Counted from the first letter of the stretch, positions 1 through 11,497 are shown. The stretch: 40,717 nt of DNA from Alectoria sarmentosa (GCA_009733775.1 WOGZ01000298.1:1-40717); one strand, 5' to 3'. Numbers and translations are program-made. The notes: a model not told the origin generated them from the sequence alone.

Positions 1-780
1 AATTTTATGCAAATTTGAAACGAATTGTGATTTTTTTTAATTTTAGAATTTTTTTCTTTTTTTAGAATTTTTCTTTTTTTAGAATTTTTTCTTTTTTTAA
101 ATTTTTTTCGATTCGAATTTTACGTCTTACGATTTACGATTATCAAGCGAGAAATTTACGTTTTTATTGATTTTATCGTTACATCATTTACGATTTACGA
201 ATTTTATATAAAGTTGCTCTTATTTAAAAATATATACAAAATGTGTTAAATCTTTTATGATCGATTTCTCGCGACTTTTAAAGATTTATATTATATGTTT
301 ATATGATCATTATTTTGAATTAAATCTATGCGATTTCAATGATATAACAATCTCGTAAATATGATAGAGGATTATGATGTTATTCAAAAAAGAAAACAAT
401 TCGTTGAATAAGCGAAGAGGTTTTCCGGAAGCCGCTCTGCCGTTCCGAATAATGACATATTTGAATTAAATATATATCGATATATATACATTCAAATTTC
501 ACAATTTTAATATCATTGGAAAGCGCATATTGAGTTATATAATTTACGAAATTATGACGAAATTATATCTTTAAGAGAATAAGAGGCAAAAGATGTAAGA
601 TTTTTACATAAAGATTTTTGATGAGGGCGCTCGGGAGGCCTAAAGACGCTATTCTAACGCTATTCCAAAAGGAGAAATCAGATAGAATTAATAATTAACT
701 GCATATACAAATTTAAGATATTTTAGCTCAGCCCTACACTATTCTTTTATATAATAAAGATAAAAAATTTCGTATAAGTT
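1..780. other. AT-rich geneless flank
   Basis: No reading frame of convincing length or composition is visible. The stretch is AT-rich but less extreme than the DNA right of 3300, and it still holds some CpA and TpG. I see simple T-runs near the left edge and nothing else that can be named. Confidence 0.6.
45..99. repeat. Short T-rich tandem repeat, three units
   Basis: Three consecutive units of about 17-19 bases each begin with agaatttttt, continue with c, and end in a T-run. It is a low-complexity minisatellite with no evident function. Confidence 0.6.
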
Positions 781-834
781 ATGACGAGGTTTTTCGTTGT
801 TTGTATAAAAATTTGCGAAGAAACTACGGGCTCA

Positions 835-916
835 TTCAGCTATAGCGAGTATTTCGTTATGCCGAATTCCGTTATAACGAGATTCGACTGTACTCTGAAT
901 TGGAGATCTCGTTATA
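835..916. mobile_element. Pogo/Fot1-like terminal repeat fragment with inverted repeat
   Basis: The segment contains repeated cgttat/tataacg words of the sort seen at the ends of fungal Tc1/mariner-superfamily pogo (Fot1-like) elements. On the minus strand a CAG-type end starts near 895 and runs leftwards. An 11-base perfect inverted repeat is present: tataacgagat at 873-883 and its complement at 906-916, separated by 22 bases. The family assignment rests on resemblance remembered for such TIRs. No transposase is visible, and I could not define both ends or a TA target duplication. It may be a MITE remnant or two abutting TIRs. Confidence 0.4.
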
Positions 917-1099
917 GTATGTGTTTTAACGCTAACTGTAAAATACAGCTGATTAAGCAAGTCTCTGCTAATTCTTGAACACGTAACACGGGTCTTAATC
1001 GTAACTTTAAAAGAACGTAATACAATTATCATCGTCTTTAGACAGGGTACTTTAGCGGAACCGTTGATTTTGAAAAACCGTAGAATAACCGTGCATATA

Positions 1100-1640
1100 C
1101 CGTTCGCGTAATTCATATTCTTCCCTCAAGGTAATTAATTCTTGGTAGCGTACCCGCAAAGTCTTGACGTTGGAACAACCAGATTCAATATCAGTTCATC
1201 GTCTAACATCTCAATGTCTAGCCCTTTTTAGAAGAAAATTACTATGACGCGATTATAGAGAACATCAAGAGCTCTAACTTTGTCACCAGGTACTTCCTCA
1301 TCAGACCTTTCTTTGTGGAGCCATGTCGGAGGCCCGTGATTCTCACGCCACAGGAAATAAATACTACATCGATAGTATGCTTACCTACCTTACTCTTCTT
1401 AGGTTGTTCTCTTTGGCTGCAAACCTCGTTGACCATCAGCATCCATTCATTGGTCTTTCTTAAGCCAATTATGGCCAGACCTTGAAATCAAAGACGGGGT
1501 TGAGCTGGCAACTTTCCCAATTATGTCTTTTCGTAGCCTATCGAAACAGGAGACTCCCAGGCGTCATGGATAAAGAATGACCGCAACCCTGACAAAATGA
1601 TCCCGAACAATTCCTACCTGCAGTCCATCTCTAGCATATC
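1100..1640. other. Transitional region of intermediate GC, no gene seen
   Basis: Base composition rises from the AT-rich flank towards the GC-balanced island. Short open frames exist, for example minus-strand 1242-1442, but none has recognisable motifs or a clear start context. It may hold the 3' untranslated region of the candidate gene to its right. Confidence 0.5.
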
Positions 1641-1698
1641 GCACCCTGGTCGACAAGCTCCATCATCATAGCATCAATACACTCTCCCATTCATCTCC

Positions 1699-2088
1699 TT
1701 AATGTACCCCGCCCCCGTGTACTTCAGAATTGGCCGGCGCCGTCCTCCCACCCCCTCGCCTCGCCTCCTGATTCTCCCTCGCAAAAGCTGCGTCCCAATC
1801 TCCCGGTTTGCTATCTCCACCATCAGAGCCAGAAGCTCCTCGCTGCGATCCTTGCGAGTCGACATCGGAGTGCGTAGAGTTTGACGGCTTTCTTCCGTTG
1901 TGTGTGGAGAGCATTCCAGGATCGGTGTGGATGGTGAGAACTCCAAGAGGAGAAGGGCTGTGGGTGTGGAGGGTAGAAACACTCTTGGAGATGACCGGTG
2001 CTGAAGGATTGTCGCCTGAGTTCATGGTCGGGTCGCCGTGGAGGGTTGCTAGGGAGGGAAGGGGGCTGCTGTACGCAAGGAGGGCCAT
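1699..2088 (-). CDS. Hypothetical protein with possible N-terminal membrane/signal segment (candidate gene)
   Basis: I do not recognise this protein. The frame encodes 129 residues from the ATG at 2088: a short hydrophobic start (MALLAYSS), a Ser/Thr/Pro-rich middle, and a Gly/Arg-rich tail. The frame stays open upstream of this ATG and would add a run of six leucines and AGFTF, making a good transmembrane or signal segment, until an in-frame stop at about 2137. On the minus strand a CTGCAG preceded by TTAAC (plus 2124-2136) looks like a fungal 3' splice site, so a missing upstream exon is possible. I could not place its donor or start. A competing frame (1674-1865, 63 residues from an internal ATG) ends in the ordered-looking KYTGAGYIKEMNGRVY and could be the true 3' exon. 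The gene lies in the only unRIPed, GC-balanced part of the window. Existence is uncertain; function is unknown. Confidence 0.3.
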   Translation of the reverse strand: MALLAYSSPLPSLATLHGDPTMNSGDNPSAPVISKSVSTLHTHSPSPLGVLTIHTDPGMLSTHNGRKPSNSTHSDVDSQGSQRGASGSDGGDSKPGDWDAAFARENQEARRGGGRTAPANSEVHGGGVH

Positions 2089-2139
2089 GAATGTGAAACC
2101 TGCGAGGAGGAGAAGGAGAAGCGCTGCAGTCGTTAATTA

Positions 2140-3004
2140 GGGGGGTGCCATTATCCAGGGGTGGGCGGGGTGTACTGGTTTTCATTATATGGGGACTAGT
2201 GTACCAATGTGCCGAGGGGAAGACCCGTGGCTGAGCTTGAAAGGTGTGAGGAGAGAGGAGTGGTTCCTCAGGACTTGGAGGTCCTGAGAATGATGACTTG
2301 ATCGTGTACTTTCTTAATTGAAGTTGAAGCTGGAAGTTATTCATCTGGTCAGAGTCGATGCTGAATCACGCAAGAACTTAGCAGCGCAACGCCGGTCTTG
2401 AAAAGGTTCGTTTCGGACTGACGAGAATGAAACGGGACGGCATCTCAGATATCGAAACATAGAACTAGACTGTAAAGTAAGCATCTGAACTGCTCCACAG
2501 CGGTCAATAGAAGAAGTCGCAAATAGCGGTCTTTCCGGGGTCCACGAGCAACGTGCGGACCATTCAATCTCGCCCTGGATCCTTCGGGTATTTTGGGTGG
2601 CTTTTTGGCTCATGAACCATGCGCTGTGATCGAGATGAAGTGGGATGAAGGGCATGCATGATACATGCGCTTAAGGTGTCTTGAGGAAGCGCTTGAAATG
2701 GAAGCATGGCGTAAGTTCGCATCGACTTCCCAGATCATTCGGGATCCCGATAGTCGGAACATTCTCCACTCGCTTTCATCGCCAGAAAGAAAAGGTACTA
2801 CTGGCGGGTTTGCCTGGCTGCTGGAACTTCCAACCAGATTGCTGCAGTATTGTGCCCCATGCATTTCACTTCACCCGTTCATGGCAGTACTTCTGAATTC
2901 ATAATCCCTCTCCTTGTTGAAAGTGCAAGATGGGTGAATTTTAAGTCCTTTGGTCAAGATGTACCATGATCCCAATCATCGTTGCATGATAAAACACTCT
3001 TTCT
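2140..3004. other. GC-balanced island DNA, no confident gene
   Basis: All six frames contain medium-length openings, typical of GC-balanced DNA, but none shows a domain, a convincing start or a consistent codon pattern. The minus-strand frame 1823-2344 overlaps the candidate gene in another phase and is proline-rich. The stretch could be the promoter, 5' exon or intron of the minus-strand candidate gene. CpA and TpG are normal here, so RIP has not acted. Confidence 0.5.
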
Positions 3005-3300
3005 AAGCTGGAGATTGTTGAAAAGCTTGCTTTCTTCATGGTCAAAAGTTATGCAGGAAAAATGTCTATATGCTTAAAACAAGGTTCCATCAATCAAACA
3101 TTCAAGATTCGCGATTTTCAAACTAAAACTCACCTTATTTTTTCATTTTCGATTTAAACGCGGGTACGTCTCAAAGAGATTTCATTATAAGATTGAACTT
3201 CATTTTTTTTTATTTCTTTTATATTACGTATTATATGATAAAAAAAAAAAAAAAAAAAGTTATAAATTCGAGTACGCGCTTTCGAAGTAAACTCGAAATT
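3005..3300 (+). repeat. Direct duplication, left copy (little RIP)
   Basis: This copy aligns with 4415-4730 at an offset of 1409 bases, tgcttaaaac at 3071-3080 matching 4480-4489. Left of the A-run the alignment is nearly gap-free. Differences are mostly C->T and G->A in the right copy, for example ggttccatcaat here against gatttcattaat there. This copy keeps its CpA and TpG and grades into the GC island. Confidence 0.75.
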
Positions 3301-3344
3301 ATGATATATGATATATTATATATAAAACTTCGAGTTTATTTCGA
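3282..3344. repeat. Inverted repeat (hairpin) at the island edge
   Basis: Arms tcgaagtaaactcgaa (3282-3297) and ttcgagtttatttcga (3329-3344) are complementary at 15 of 16 positions, around a 31-base AT-only loop. The single mismatch is a C->T type change. The function is unknown; it could be the end of a short inverted-repeat element. Confidence 0.6.
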
Positions 3345-3956
3345 TAGCTTTTTCGTTAAAAGCTTTTGAAAAGTTCTCGAAGAGTTTTCGAAGAAAAAAA
3401 AAGATTTCGAAAATCTCTCTCGAGCGTAAAAAAACAAGTATTAATCAAGGGTGATAATACATATACATCACTTTTCGATAAATATATATCACTTTTTAAT
3501 ATATATATATTTTTCTTTTCGATTAAATAAATATAAGTTAATTAAGCGAATAAATTTACGAACGTTAAAATTTCGAAAATAAATTCTCGACGCAATTCAC
3601 ATTTATAACGATTATTTATTAATTTAAGTGAATTTATCGATATGCTATTTATTTTATCGCGTAATTTATTTTAATAAATTTAAATTTATCGTTTCATTAA
3701 ATTAAATCATTTATTAAATTATTATAAATCTTTTATCGTCGTTTTTAAATTTAATTATATTCGATTTTTTTTGATTTTTTTTCAATTTAAAAATACGTTA
3801 AAAAAAGATTATAATGTCGTTAAAAAACGTTTTAAAAAAATTAAGAAAAAAAAGTTATATAAAGTTTAATTACGTTATATTTATAAAGGCAAGATTCGTA
3901 TAATTATAAATTAAAAAAGAAAATATAAAATTTTACGTTTTAATAAATGTTTATTT

Positions 3957-4128
3957 TGATTAAAAGATATATAATGAATATTATATATGAGTTAATAAAG
4001 TATATAAAAAACACGAGAAAATCGTGTTTTTAAGCTTATTCGCTAAGATAATGTCAAAATACGATCGATTTTAAAGTCGACTTTAAAATTAACCTTACGT
4101 ACGTTACGCAAAAGATTAATTTTCAACA
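3957..4128 (+). repeat. LTR copy A of the non-autonomous tandem-array element
   Basis: About 172 bases, TG...CA bounded, homologous to the LTRs at 25228-25410, 26941-27122 and 28603-28773. It contains a 10-bp-arm hairpin (4007-4016 with 4022-4031) and a 22-bp perfect palindrome centred on GTCGAC (4068-4089). It is followed by the same internal leader (ttcttatagcg, gataacgta) that follows LTR B, so it is a 5' LTR in plus orientation. Confidence 0.8.
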
Positions 4129-4417
4129 TTTTCTTATAGCGTTAAAAGATAACGTATACGATTATCTTAACATTCTTTTATAATGATACGTTACGATGTT
4201 TTAATATAGAAACTTTTTTCCGCTTTATAATACGAAAAGTTTAATAAAAATTTAAGAAATGTTACTTTGATGTAAAAACTTGCTTCTCTTTTTAATATAA
4301 AAATTTAATTGTTATAGCAATACGTTACGATGCTTTAATATAAAAACTTGCTTTTCTTTTTAATACGAAAAGTTGCTTTGATGTAAAAACTTGTTTCTTT
4401 TTATAATATAAAAAGTT
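4129..4417 (+). mobile_element. Truncated internal region of non-autonomous LTR element (copy A)
   Basis: It matches the start of the internal region of the complete copy at 25411 onwards, including the leader and three or four units of the roughly 70-base array built on 'taatataaaaactt' followed by T-rich and 'aatacgaaaag' words. It stops where the 4415-4730 duplication begins, so the 3' part and 3' LTR are missing. No protein is encoded. Confidence 0.7.
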
Positions 4418-4730
4418 TAATAATAATTAAAAAGCTTACTTTTTTTATATTTAAAAGTTATATAAAAAAATGATAAATATGCTTAAAACAAGATTTCATT
4501 AATTAAATCTTTAATTTTCACGATTTTTAAATTAAAATTTATTTTATTTCTTTTTTTCAATTTAAACGCGAATACGTTTTAAATAAATTATATTATAAAA
4601 TTGAATTTTGAACATCAACTTTTTATATATATTTTTTTTTTTTTTATTTTATATTATATATAATATAATAAAAAAATATATAAATAAAATTGTAAATTTA
4701 ATCGTGCGTTTTCAAATAATGTTATTTTTA
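4415..4730 (+). repeat. Direct duplication, right copy (RIPed)
   Basis: RIP-mutated partner of 3005-3300. Almost all CpA and TpG of the left copy are TpA here. Small length differences lie in the A/T runs. The open frame at 4608-4805 lies mostly inside this copy and is a by-product of AT richness. Confidence 0.75.
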
Positions 4731-5479
4731 ATAAAATTAATATTATTTCGTAAATTTTATATAAAATATATAAAATATAATTATATTTTTAATATTTTGC
4801 GATAAATAATTCGAATAAACTTCGATTACTCTTATTTAAGCTTTTACACCTATTTAAATCTTTAAAAATTCTTTTAATATTATAAATACATTATTAATAT
4901 AATCTTTTTTAATCAAATTATCTTCGACATTTTTTTAAACATTATTAATAATTAAATCAAATCGCGTATATTTAAAAGTGCTTAAAAATATCATTTTAAT
5001 AATTCTTTTACGTCGTTGTTTTATATATTAATTATTTTATACTCATTTTTAAAGCGGAAATTATTTAGTGAAATAGATTTTAATATTTTTTTTATTAAGT
5101 TTTTTAATTCTTTTATTGTTTTTATAAAAAATTGTCGTAAGCGAAAAAGATATAATGATCTTAAAATTACAAAGCAATAATAATCAAAATAAAAAATTAT
5201 AAAACAAATGAAAAATGTAAGACGTGTGATTACGAAAATAATTTTTGAAAAATGTTAATTGCTTCGATGACAAAAAAATAAAAATCGTTATAAATGAGAA
5301 ATAAAAAAAGCAAAATAGCGTGAAATGACTCTTTCAAGGTCTTTAACGCTCATATTAATTTCTAAACAAAAACAATATTTTTATAACGAATGTGATATTT
5401 CGAGATCTTTAAATCGCATAATTTTTTGTTTATATTTTATTTACGATGTATATTTAAATTAATCGCGAAAGTGTGATTA

Positions 5480-6340
5480 AAAACGATATATAATTGTGTA
5501 TAAAAATTACATTCGCAATAACAAGAAACAATCGCGTTGCAAAAACTATTATTAAACGAGACAATCGAGATTTAAATATGTTTTATCGCTATTTATTCTC
5601 ATTAATAACGATATTTCGTTGAAAACGTTTTAATCTCGTGTTCGAGATAATAAAAAATTAATCTTAATATATTTTGAAAAGGATTAAAATTTCATCGTTA
5701 ATTTTTATATCGAATTGAATAAATTAAAGCGCGAAATGTGTGACGTTTATAAGAAAATTAAATTCAATATGAGATTATAAATAAAGAATTTATAATTTGT
5801 TTATCAACGATGTTTTAAAAATATAATGAACGATTTTGCATTTTATTTTATCGATAATAAGATAAATTTTGAGTTTATGCTTTTTAAATTATTTTAATTA
5901 AATTATAATCGAAAATATATTAATTATTAAAACTTACGTTTAAATGAAATTATTTCGTGTTAAAAATTATTAATATAAATATAAAAATTATTATATTAAT
6001 TGAATGCAAAACATTTTTAAATTAATTCACAAATTATTTTCTCTCTTTTAAAAATTAAAAATTTTAATTTTAAAATTTTCATCGTCGAGCAAAAACGATA
6101 ATGAATTTAATCGTAAATATTAATAAAGATTTTATATATATCGACAAAATATCGAGACGTGATTCATTTATTTGATCGAATATTATTTAAATTATTAATT
6201 AATTTAAATCGATTAAAAGCGTTTATTTTAGTTATTGAAAAATAATTGCATTATTAATAACGTATTAAATATTTTAAACGATGAAAAGAACAATAATGAG
6301 AAAATTAAAAATATAAATTTTGAAAACGAAACTTTAAATG
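5480..6340 (+). pseudogene. Possible decayed gag-like frame
   Basis: One plus-strand frame reads as a hydrophilic helical protein with many stops at positions consistent with former Q or W codons. Legible pieces include NFYIELNKLKREMCDVYKK and INFEFMLFKLF. The pattern resembles the helical Gag of Copia-type retrotransposons, but I see no zinc knuckle and no downstream protease or integrase I would trust. A motif LLHVDDVIN near 8760 might be a reverse transcriptase catalytic box, but it stands alone. This is weak evidence for an ancient retroelement on the plus strand. Confidence 0.25.
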
Positions 6341-9300
6341 TAAGTATATAATGATTTTTTTCTTTTCTTTTATTTTATTTTTATTTATCTTCTTTTTTGA
6401 GCTTATAAAAACGATTTCTTTAATAAAAGCTTTCGAAAAATTCTCGAAAAGCCTTTAAAGAAGTTTTCAAATGTTAAATTTATTAATTATAATTTTTTTT
6501 TTTAATTTTAAATTATATCGATAATTCAATCGCTTTTATCGAAAAATTATATATATTAAATTTCACGATCAATATATATTCAAGTTTTATATATTTTAAA
6601 ATATATTTAATAACGAATTTTTATTTTTTATACGACTTTCAATTAAGTTGAGCATCACATAAATCTTTTTTATTAATTAATTAATTAATAAATATAATCG
6701 ATCGTTGAATATTGCTCGAATAATCTTTTTTTACGTTATTTTCAATTTTTTTTTTTTTATATTAATCGTTAAAAAAAAATTTATATAAAAATTATATTAA
6801 ATATTTAATGAGATATTAAAACGAAAAACTTATATAATATTTTCGTTTTCGTTAATAAATTTTTAATATAATATTAAGAGCGCAATTTGAAAAATCGAAT
6901 AAGTAATTTTAAAAATGTGTAATTAATCGAAACGTCGATATTAATAAATTTCGCGATTTTATTAACAACGATAACAATCGAATATTAAATGTCTTAATGC
7001 GAAAGATTTATAATATACGAAATACACGCTTTTATTAATAACGAGCGAAAATTAAATTCGAATTATTTATATATAATTAAGAAATTTTTAATGTTTTTTT
7101 CACGATTAATTTTTTAAAATTTTAATAATATAACTTTATTAATATATATTCGATAAAAACGAATATTTTATCGTTTTTAAAATTTAATAACATAATATTA
7201 CTTTTCGTTTAATTTAACAAAACTTTTATATTATAATTAAATATTTAAATTTACGTTTTCATTTTTTATTTAAATATATTTTAAATAAAAAGTTTAATGT
7301 ATCGAATTATTAATATTAATTTAAATAATAAACTCGAAAGAGCGATTATATTCACGAATTTTTATGAATTTAAAACGTCTTAAATGTCGATTAAATCATC
7401 GAATATTTAAAATATTAAGAGATTAAAATCATTATTATCAATTCGAGCGACGATTTAAAATTTATAACGAAGCATTCGTTCAATCGTAAATTCGTTAATT
7501 AATATAATATTTTTCGTGAGTTAAAAAAGCTTTTCAATCGAATACAACATTATAAATGTATATTTTAATATTATCATCGACGTAACAAAATCATTAAATA
7601 AATAAAATATCGATTTATTTTTTTATAATTTTAACGAATTTTTTTTATGATCGACAATTATAACAATCTCGCTTATAAAACATTTAAATCAATACGAAAT
7701 AATTTATATATTGATAAATACAATATTATTATCAATATAATATAATTTATAAACATTGATTTCGCTTTTTATATCGAAAAAAAAAATTCATTCTCTCGTT
7801 AAATACACGTTAAAAAAAATTCGAGAAGCTCGTCGATATAAATAAAAATATCTTATATAATCTTTTAAATATCATTTTTATATTTATTTAAATTAATCGA
7901 TTATATAATAAAATAATATTGAAACGCGATTAATTAATTTAAGAGATATATTATTTATTATTAAATTGTAATCTTCGCGATAATTCTCGTTTAATTATTA
8001 ATTTCGATATTTAATCGAATAACATTTAATGTAAAATATTTCATTTAAACGAATTAGAGATTACTTTAAATAATATTTGAATTAAATATTATTGCATTCG
8101 TGACGAATTTTTAACGAATAAAAGTTTTATAATAATTATATAAGATTATAATTAACGCAATAAAATCTTTCGATTTATACGAAAATAAAAGATTTTCAAT
8201 TTATATTCTCATTTTAATTAGAAAACGAATTATTCGCAATAATGTAAAATGAAGATTATATTTCATTATCTTTTTCGAAATGTTAATTTAATTAACTTAT
8301 TATTTATTAATAAAGAATGAAAATAAATTTACTAACGTTATCAAAATAATAATTAATATCATTTTTTTAGTTCTTTAAACGATTTATTTATTATTCAACT
8401 ATTATCGTTAAATGAATTTATTTTTAATATAAAATATAATAATTTAAATTATTAAAATGAAAAAATATTAATCTTTCACAACTGATATCACGATAATGAA
8501 ATAATCTTAATTGAAATTAATTTAAATCGTTAATTGAAAGATATAAATTATGATTAATTGTATAAAGATTTCGATATTAATATAAAATAAATAAGATAAC
8601 ATATCAAGTTAATATACGATAACTTTAATAATAATTTTTTATCTTTTATTAACCTAATTCAAATAAACGATTTACATATTTTAAACGTTAAATAAAAAAA
8701 TGTTTTCGATCGAATAATGAATCACTATTTTCAAGAAAATAAATTTTAATTTCTTTTACACGTTGACGATGTAATTAATATAAAAAAATCGAAAATTATT
8801 AACATAATCTCAAAACATTTAATTTATAAATCAATTTAATGAGAAAACGTTTATTTAATTATAAAAAATGCTTTTACGAAGATAGTAATTTATATTATTT
8901 ATAATTTTATCCTTTATCGATTATTTTCGTTGTTCGTTAAGAAAAAATTTCAAAAACTAAATCAAAAATCTCTTTCACGTTTTCAAAATAACTTTTGATA
9001 TTGTTAATTATTAATTATTAATAAAAAATCAATAATAAGCGCTTAGATCTTTTATTACATTAATTGTTAATAACGTTAAATTAAATATAATCATAATGCT
9101 TTTTATAAAAAAATGAATATTCTTTTTTATAACAATTTTAAACGATTTTCTTTTATTTTAATTATCGCTTTTTATAATACTCTATCACATAAATTTGAAA
9201 ATGTTTTAATCGATTTCAAAATATATGCAATTATTAATTAAATCGTCGTTTTTATTTAAATGATGCGTTAGTAAGAAATCTTATTTGAGATTATTTAATT

Positions 9301-10278
9301 TTAAAAAACCCTTGATTAATTACGTGAGAAACTCATTATGATAAAAAATTAATAATCGTTTATTAAACGAATAAAGAAAAGACTTAATGTAATCGAATAA
9401 AAATCGTTTAATAACGTTTTATGATTATATGTTATTAATCGAGAAATTAATAATTATAACTTTTAACATCTCGAGTTATTTAAACGTTTTATTATTAATA
9501 TTAATATTATTAACATTAATAAAAGCGCTAAATAAATCTTCGTTCAAAATTATATTAATTTTGATAATAAATTGTTATTAATAAAAAGAATAAAGATTAT
9601 ATTAACGTGAAATTTGTGTGTGAATAAAAAATTAATTAATGAGACGATAATCACGATGTATAAAATTCTTTAAAAAAACGACGTTTAAAACTCTTTTAAT
9701 GTTATATTAATAATGATATTTATTAAAATAATTAATTACATTAAATAAGTGTGTATTTTTATTCATAAAAGATATATAATATTTATATTATCAAAAAGAC
9801 AGTAATGAAATAATAATGAAAATATATATATTTAAACGTAAATATCATTAACTCTCGCCTTTACTATTATTATTTATAAAAATTAAAAATTGATTTTAAA
9901 CAAGATCGTCGTGAATCTCATTATTAAAAACATTAATATGATTTTTATTTACGTCGTTTTATTACGAATTTATCACATTACGAACTTTATTATTAAGATT
10001 TATTATATTTATAATCAATTTTTTATTAATCGAATTTTATAAATTAAAATGCGTATTAACGATATTTATTAACAATAAAATTTACTTATTTCTTTCATCT
10101 TTAAACTTAAATCAATTATGAAAAACAAATCAAATCTTAACTTTAAAAATTTAAAGGTCGTTATAAACAATTTAACAATAAAATCTTTAATTAAATAAAT
10201 GAGTCTTTAAGAGATAAATGTGATTTTTTTACATTTTACATTATATCTTATTTAAACGAATAAAATCATTACTTATTA

Positions 10279-10376
10279 ATTTCGCACATTGAGATTTATT
10301 AATAAATTATACGATAATATATTTTTAACACAATTTAATCGTTTAATATATTATATACAAAAAATGTAATTATAAA
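10279..10376 (+). repeat. Short dispersed repeat G, copy 1
   Basis: The core 10299-10376 (78 bases) matches 39954-40031 without gaps, differing mostly by transitions. A weaker match extends about 20 bases to the left. Both copies share 'aacacaattta' followed by a TATA-like stretch and 'aaaaaatgtaattataaa'. It may be part of an LTR, but no partner at element distance was found. Confidence 0.55.
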
Positions 10377-10856
10377 ATATAAAAATGATAAAGTGAGTTC
10401 AAAAAAACTTATTTTCGATTTATTAATTCTGATTCTCATATAAACGCAATTGTAAAATGATTTATTTTATTTATATAATCGAAAAGTAACTTTTTGTTAA
10501 TTCCTTTTTTATTATTTATTTTTATTTATTTTTATTTATTATCGATAATTATTATTATATAACAATTATTTATTAAAATAATTTATATCATATATTAAAA
10601 TAACAATTACATTTAATTTATCGTCGAAAATAATTAATAATAATATATATCACATTTCGTTATCGTTAAATCTTTTTATTATATTCGACTTTTTTATATT
10701 TAACTTTTTATTATTTAAGTTAATAACGACGCATTTTCGCTTTTGCATTTAATTATAATTTATCTTTATCGAAATAAAATATACATTTTAATTATCGTCG
10801 AGTGTGTTTTCTAAAATTAAACATTATTATTTATCGTCGTTATATTTCTTTATCGT

Positions 10857-10966
10857 ACGTATAAAGCGTAAACGTATAAATTAAACGAATTAAATGTATA
10901 AATTATATAAATTATACGAATTATACGTATATATTAAACGTACGAATTAGACGTATAAATTAAACG
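10857..10966. repeat. Degenerate tandem repeat of acgtataaatta words
   Basis: About eight imperfect units mixing 'cgtataaatta', 'acgaatta' and 'tatacgaatta', often partly palindromic. It lies just left of the poly-A run. It may be a 3'-terminal repeat of a retroelement or a plain minisatellite. Confidence 0.5.
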
Positions 10967-11011
10967 TTAAATTTTAATTTTAGTTTATATTTTCAAATAG
11001 ATTAAACTTGT

Positions 11012-11037
11012 AAAAAAAAAAAAAAAAAAAAAAAAAA
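11012..11037 (+). repeat. 26-base poly-A run
   Basis: An uninterrupted run of 26 A's follows the tandem block. It could be the tail of a non-LTR retrotransposon on the plus strand, but I could not show LINE domains to its left. A simple homopolymer is equally possible. Confidence 0.5.
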
Positions 11038-11207
11038 TTAAAAGATTTATTTAAAAGCATATTAATAAAAGTTTATTATCGTAAAATAAACACATATATA
11101 TGATATATAAAATATAATTAAATATATATTAAAAAACGATATATTAATTAAAATTATGAAAATTATATATTAAATTTTAAATTTTTTTATTATTATATTA
11201 TAAAACG

Positions 11208-11497
11208 TATTATTTACGTCGCTAAGCAAACGCAGATAAATAAATATATATAAAAAACGTAATGTTATTATTGAGTTTAATGATTAAATTGTGTGATAAA
11301 ATTAATCTCTAAAAATTAAAAGAAAACTTCGAGATATATTAAATAAATATATATTTATCAAATATTCTCATTAGCGAAATAATTACGAAATTAATTTAAT
11401 TAAATTTAAATTTTACAATTTTTATGAAAATTTATAAAAGATAATATTACAATAGCGTATATTTTATATAAAATATATACGATTATTCGATTTAATA
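11208..11497 (-). repeat. 3' LTR of Gypsy-3 (uninterrupted)
   Basis: 290 bases, with ends tatt...aata, RIPed from TGTT...AACA. It aligns with the joined segments 25088-25227 and 27128-27278. The junction gatatattaaataaatatat near 11336-11350 is the empty site of the insertion present in the other LTR. Confidence 0.85.

Larger units (their letters stand above)
4731..11207. other. Deeply RIP-decayed repeat DNA, mostly unassignable
   Basis: About 6.5 kb of very AT-rich sequence without a usable reading frame. Retained C's are mainly in CpG. By hand count of 7441-7500, 7 of 9 C's precede G. This is presumably old transposon sequence. Sub-features I can name are listed separately: a possible gag-like remnant, a short repeat, a tandem block and a poly-A run. 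No LTR pair could be assigned to the body. Confidence 0.6.

Noticed and set aside
832..1116. Minus-strand frame of 94 codons
   Set aside because: Its C-terminal third is the pogo-like terminal repeat, and the rest has no motif.
1808..2140. Plus-strand frame of 110 codons in the GC island
   Set aside because: It is opposite the better minus-strand candidate, is Arg/Glu/Trp-rich without structure, and has no supporting signals.
2665..2904. Overlapping plus and minus frames of 70-85 codons
   Set aside because: Several frames are open on both strands at once and none has a domain or splice context.
4608..4805. Plus-strand Ile/Tyr/Asn-rich frame
   Set aside because: Lies mostly in the RIPed duplication copy; the corresponding left copy does not encode the same protein.
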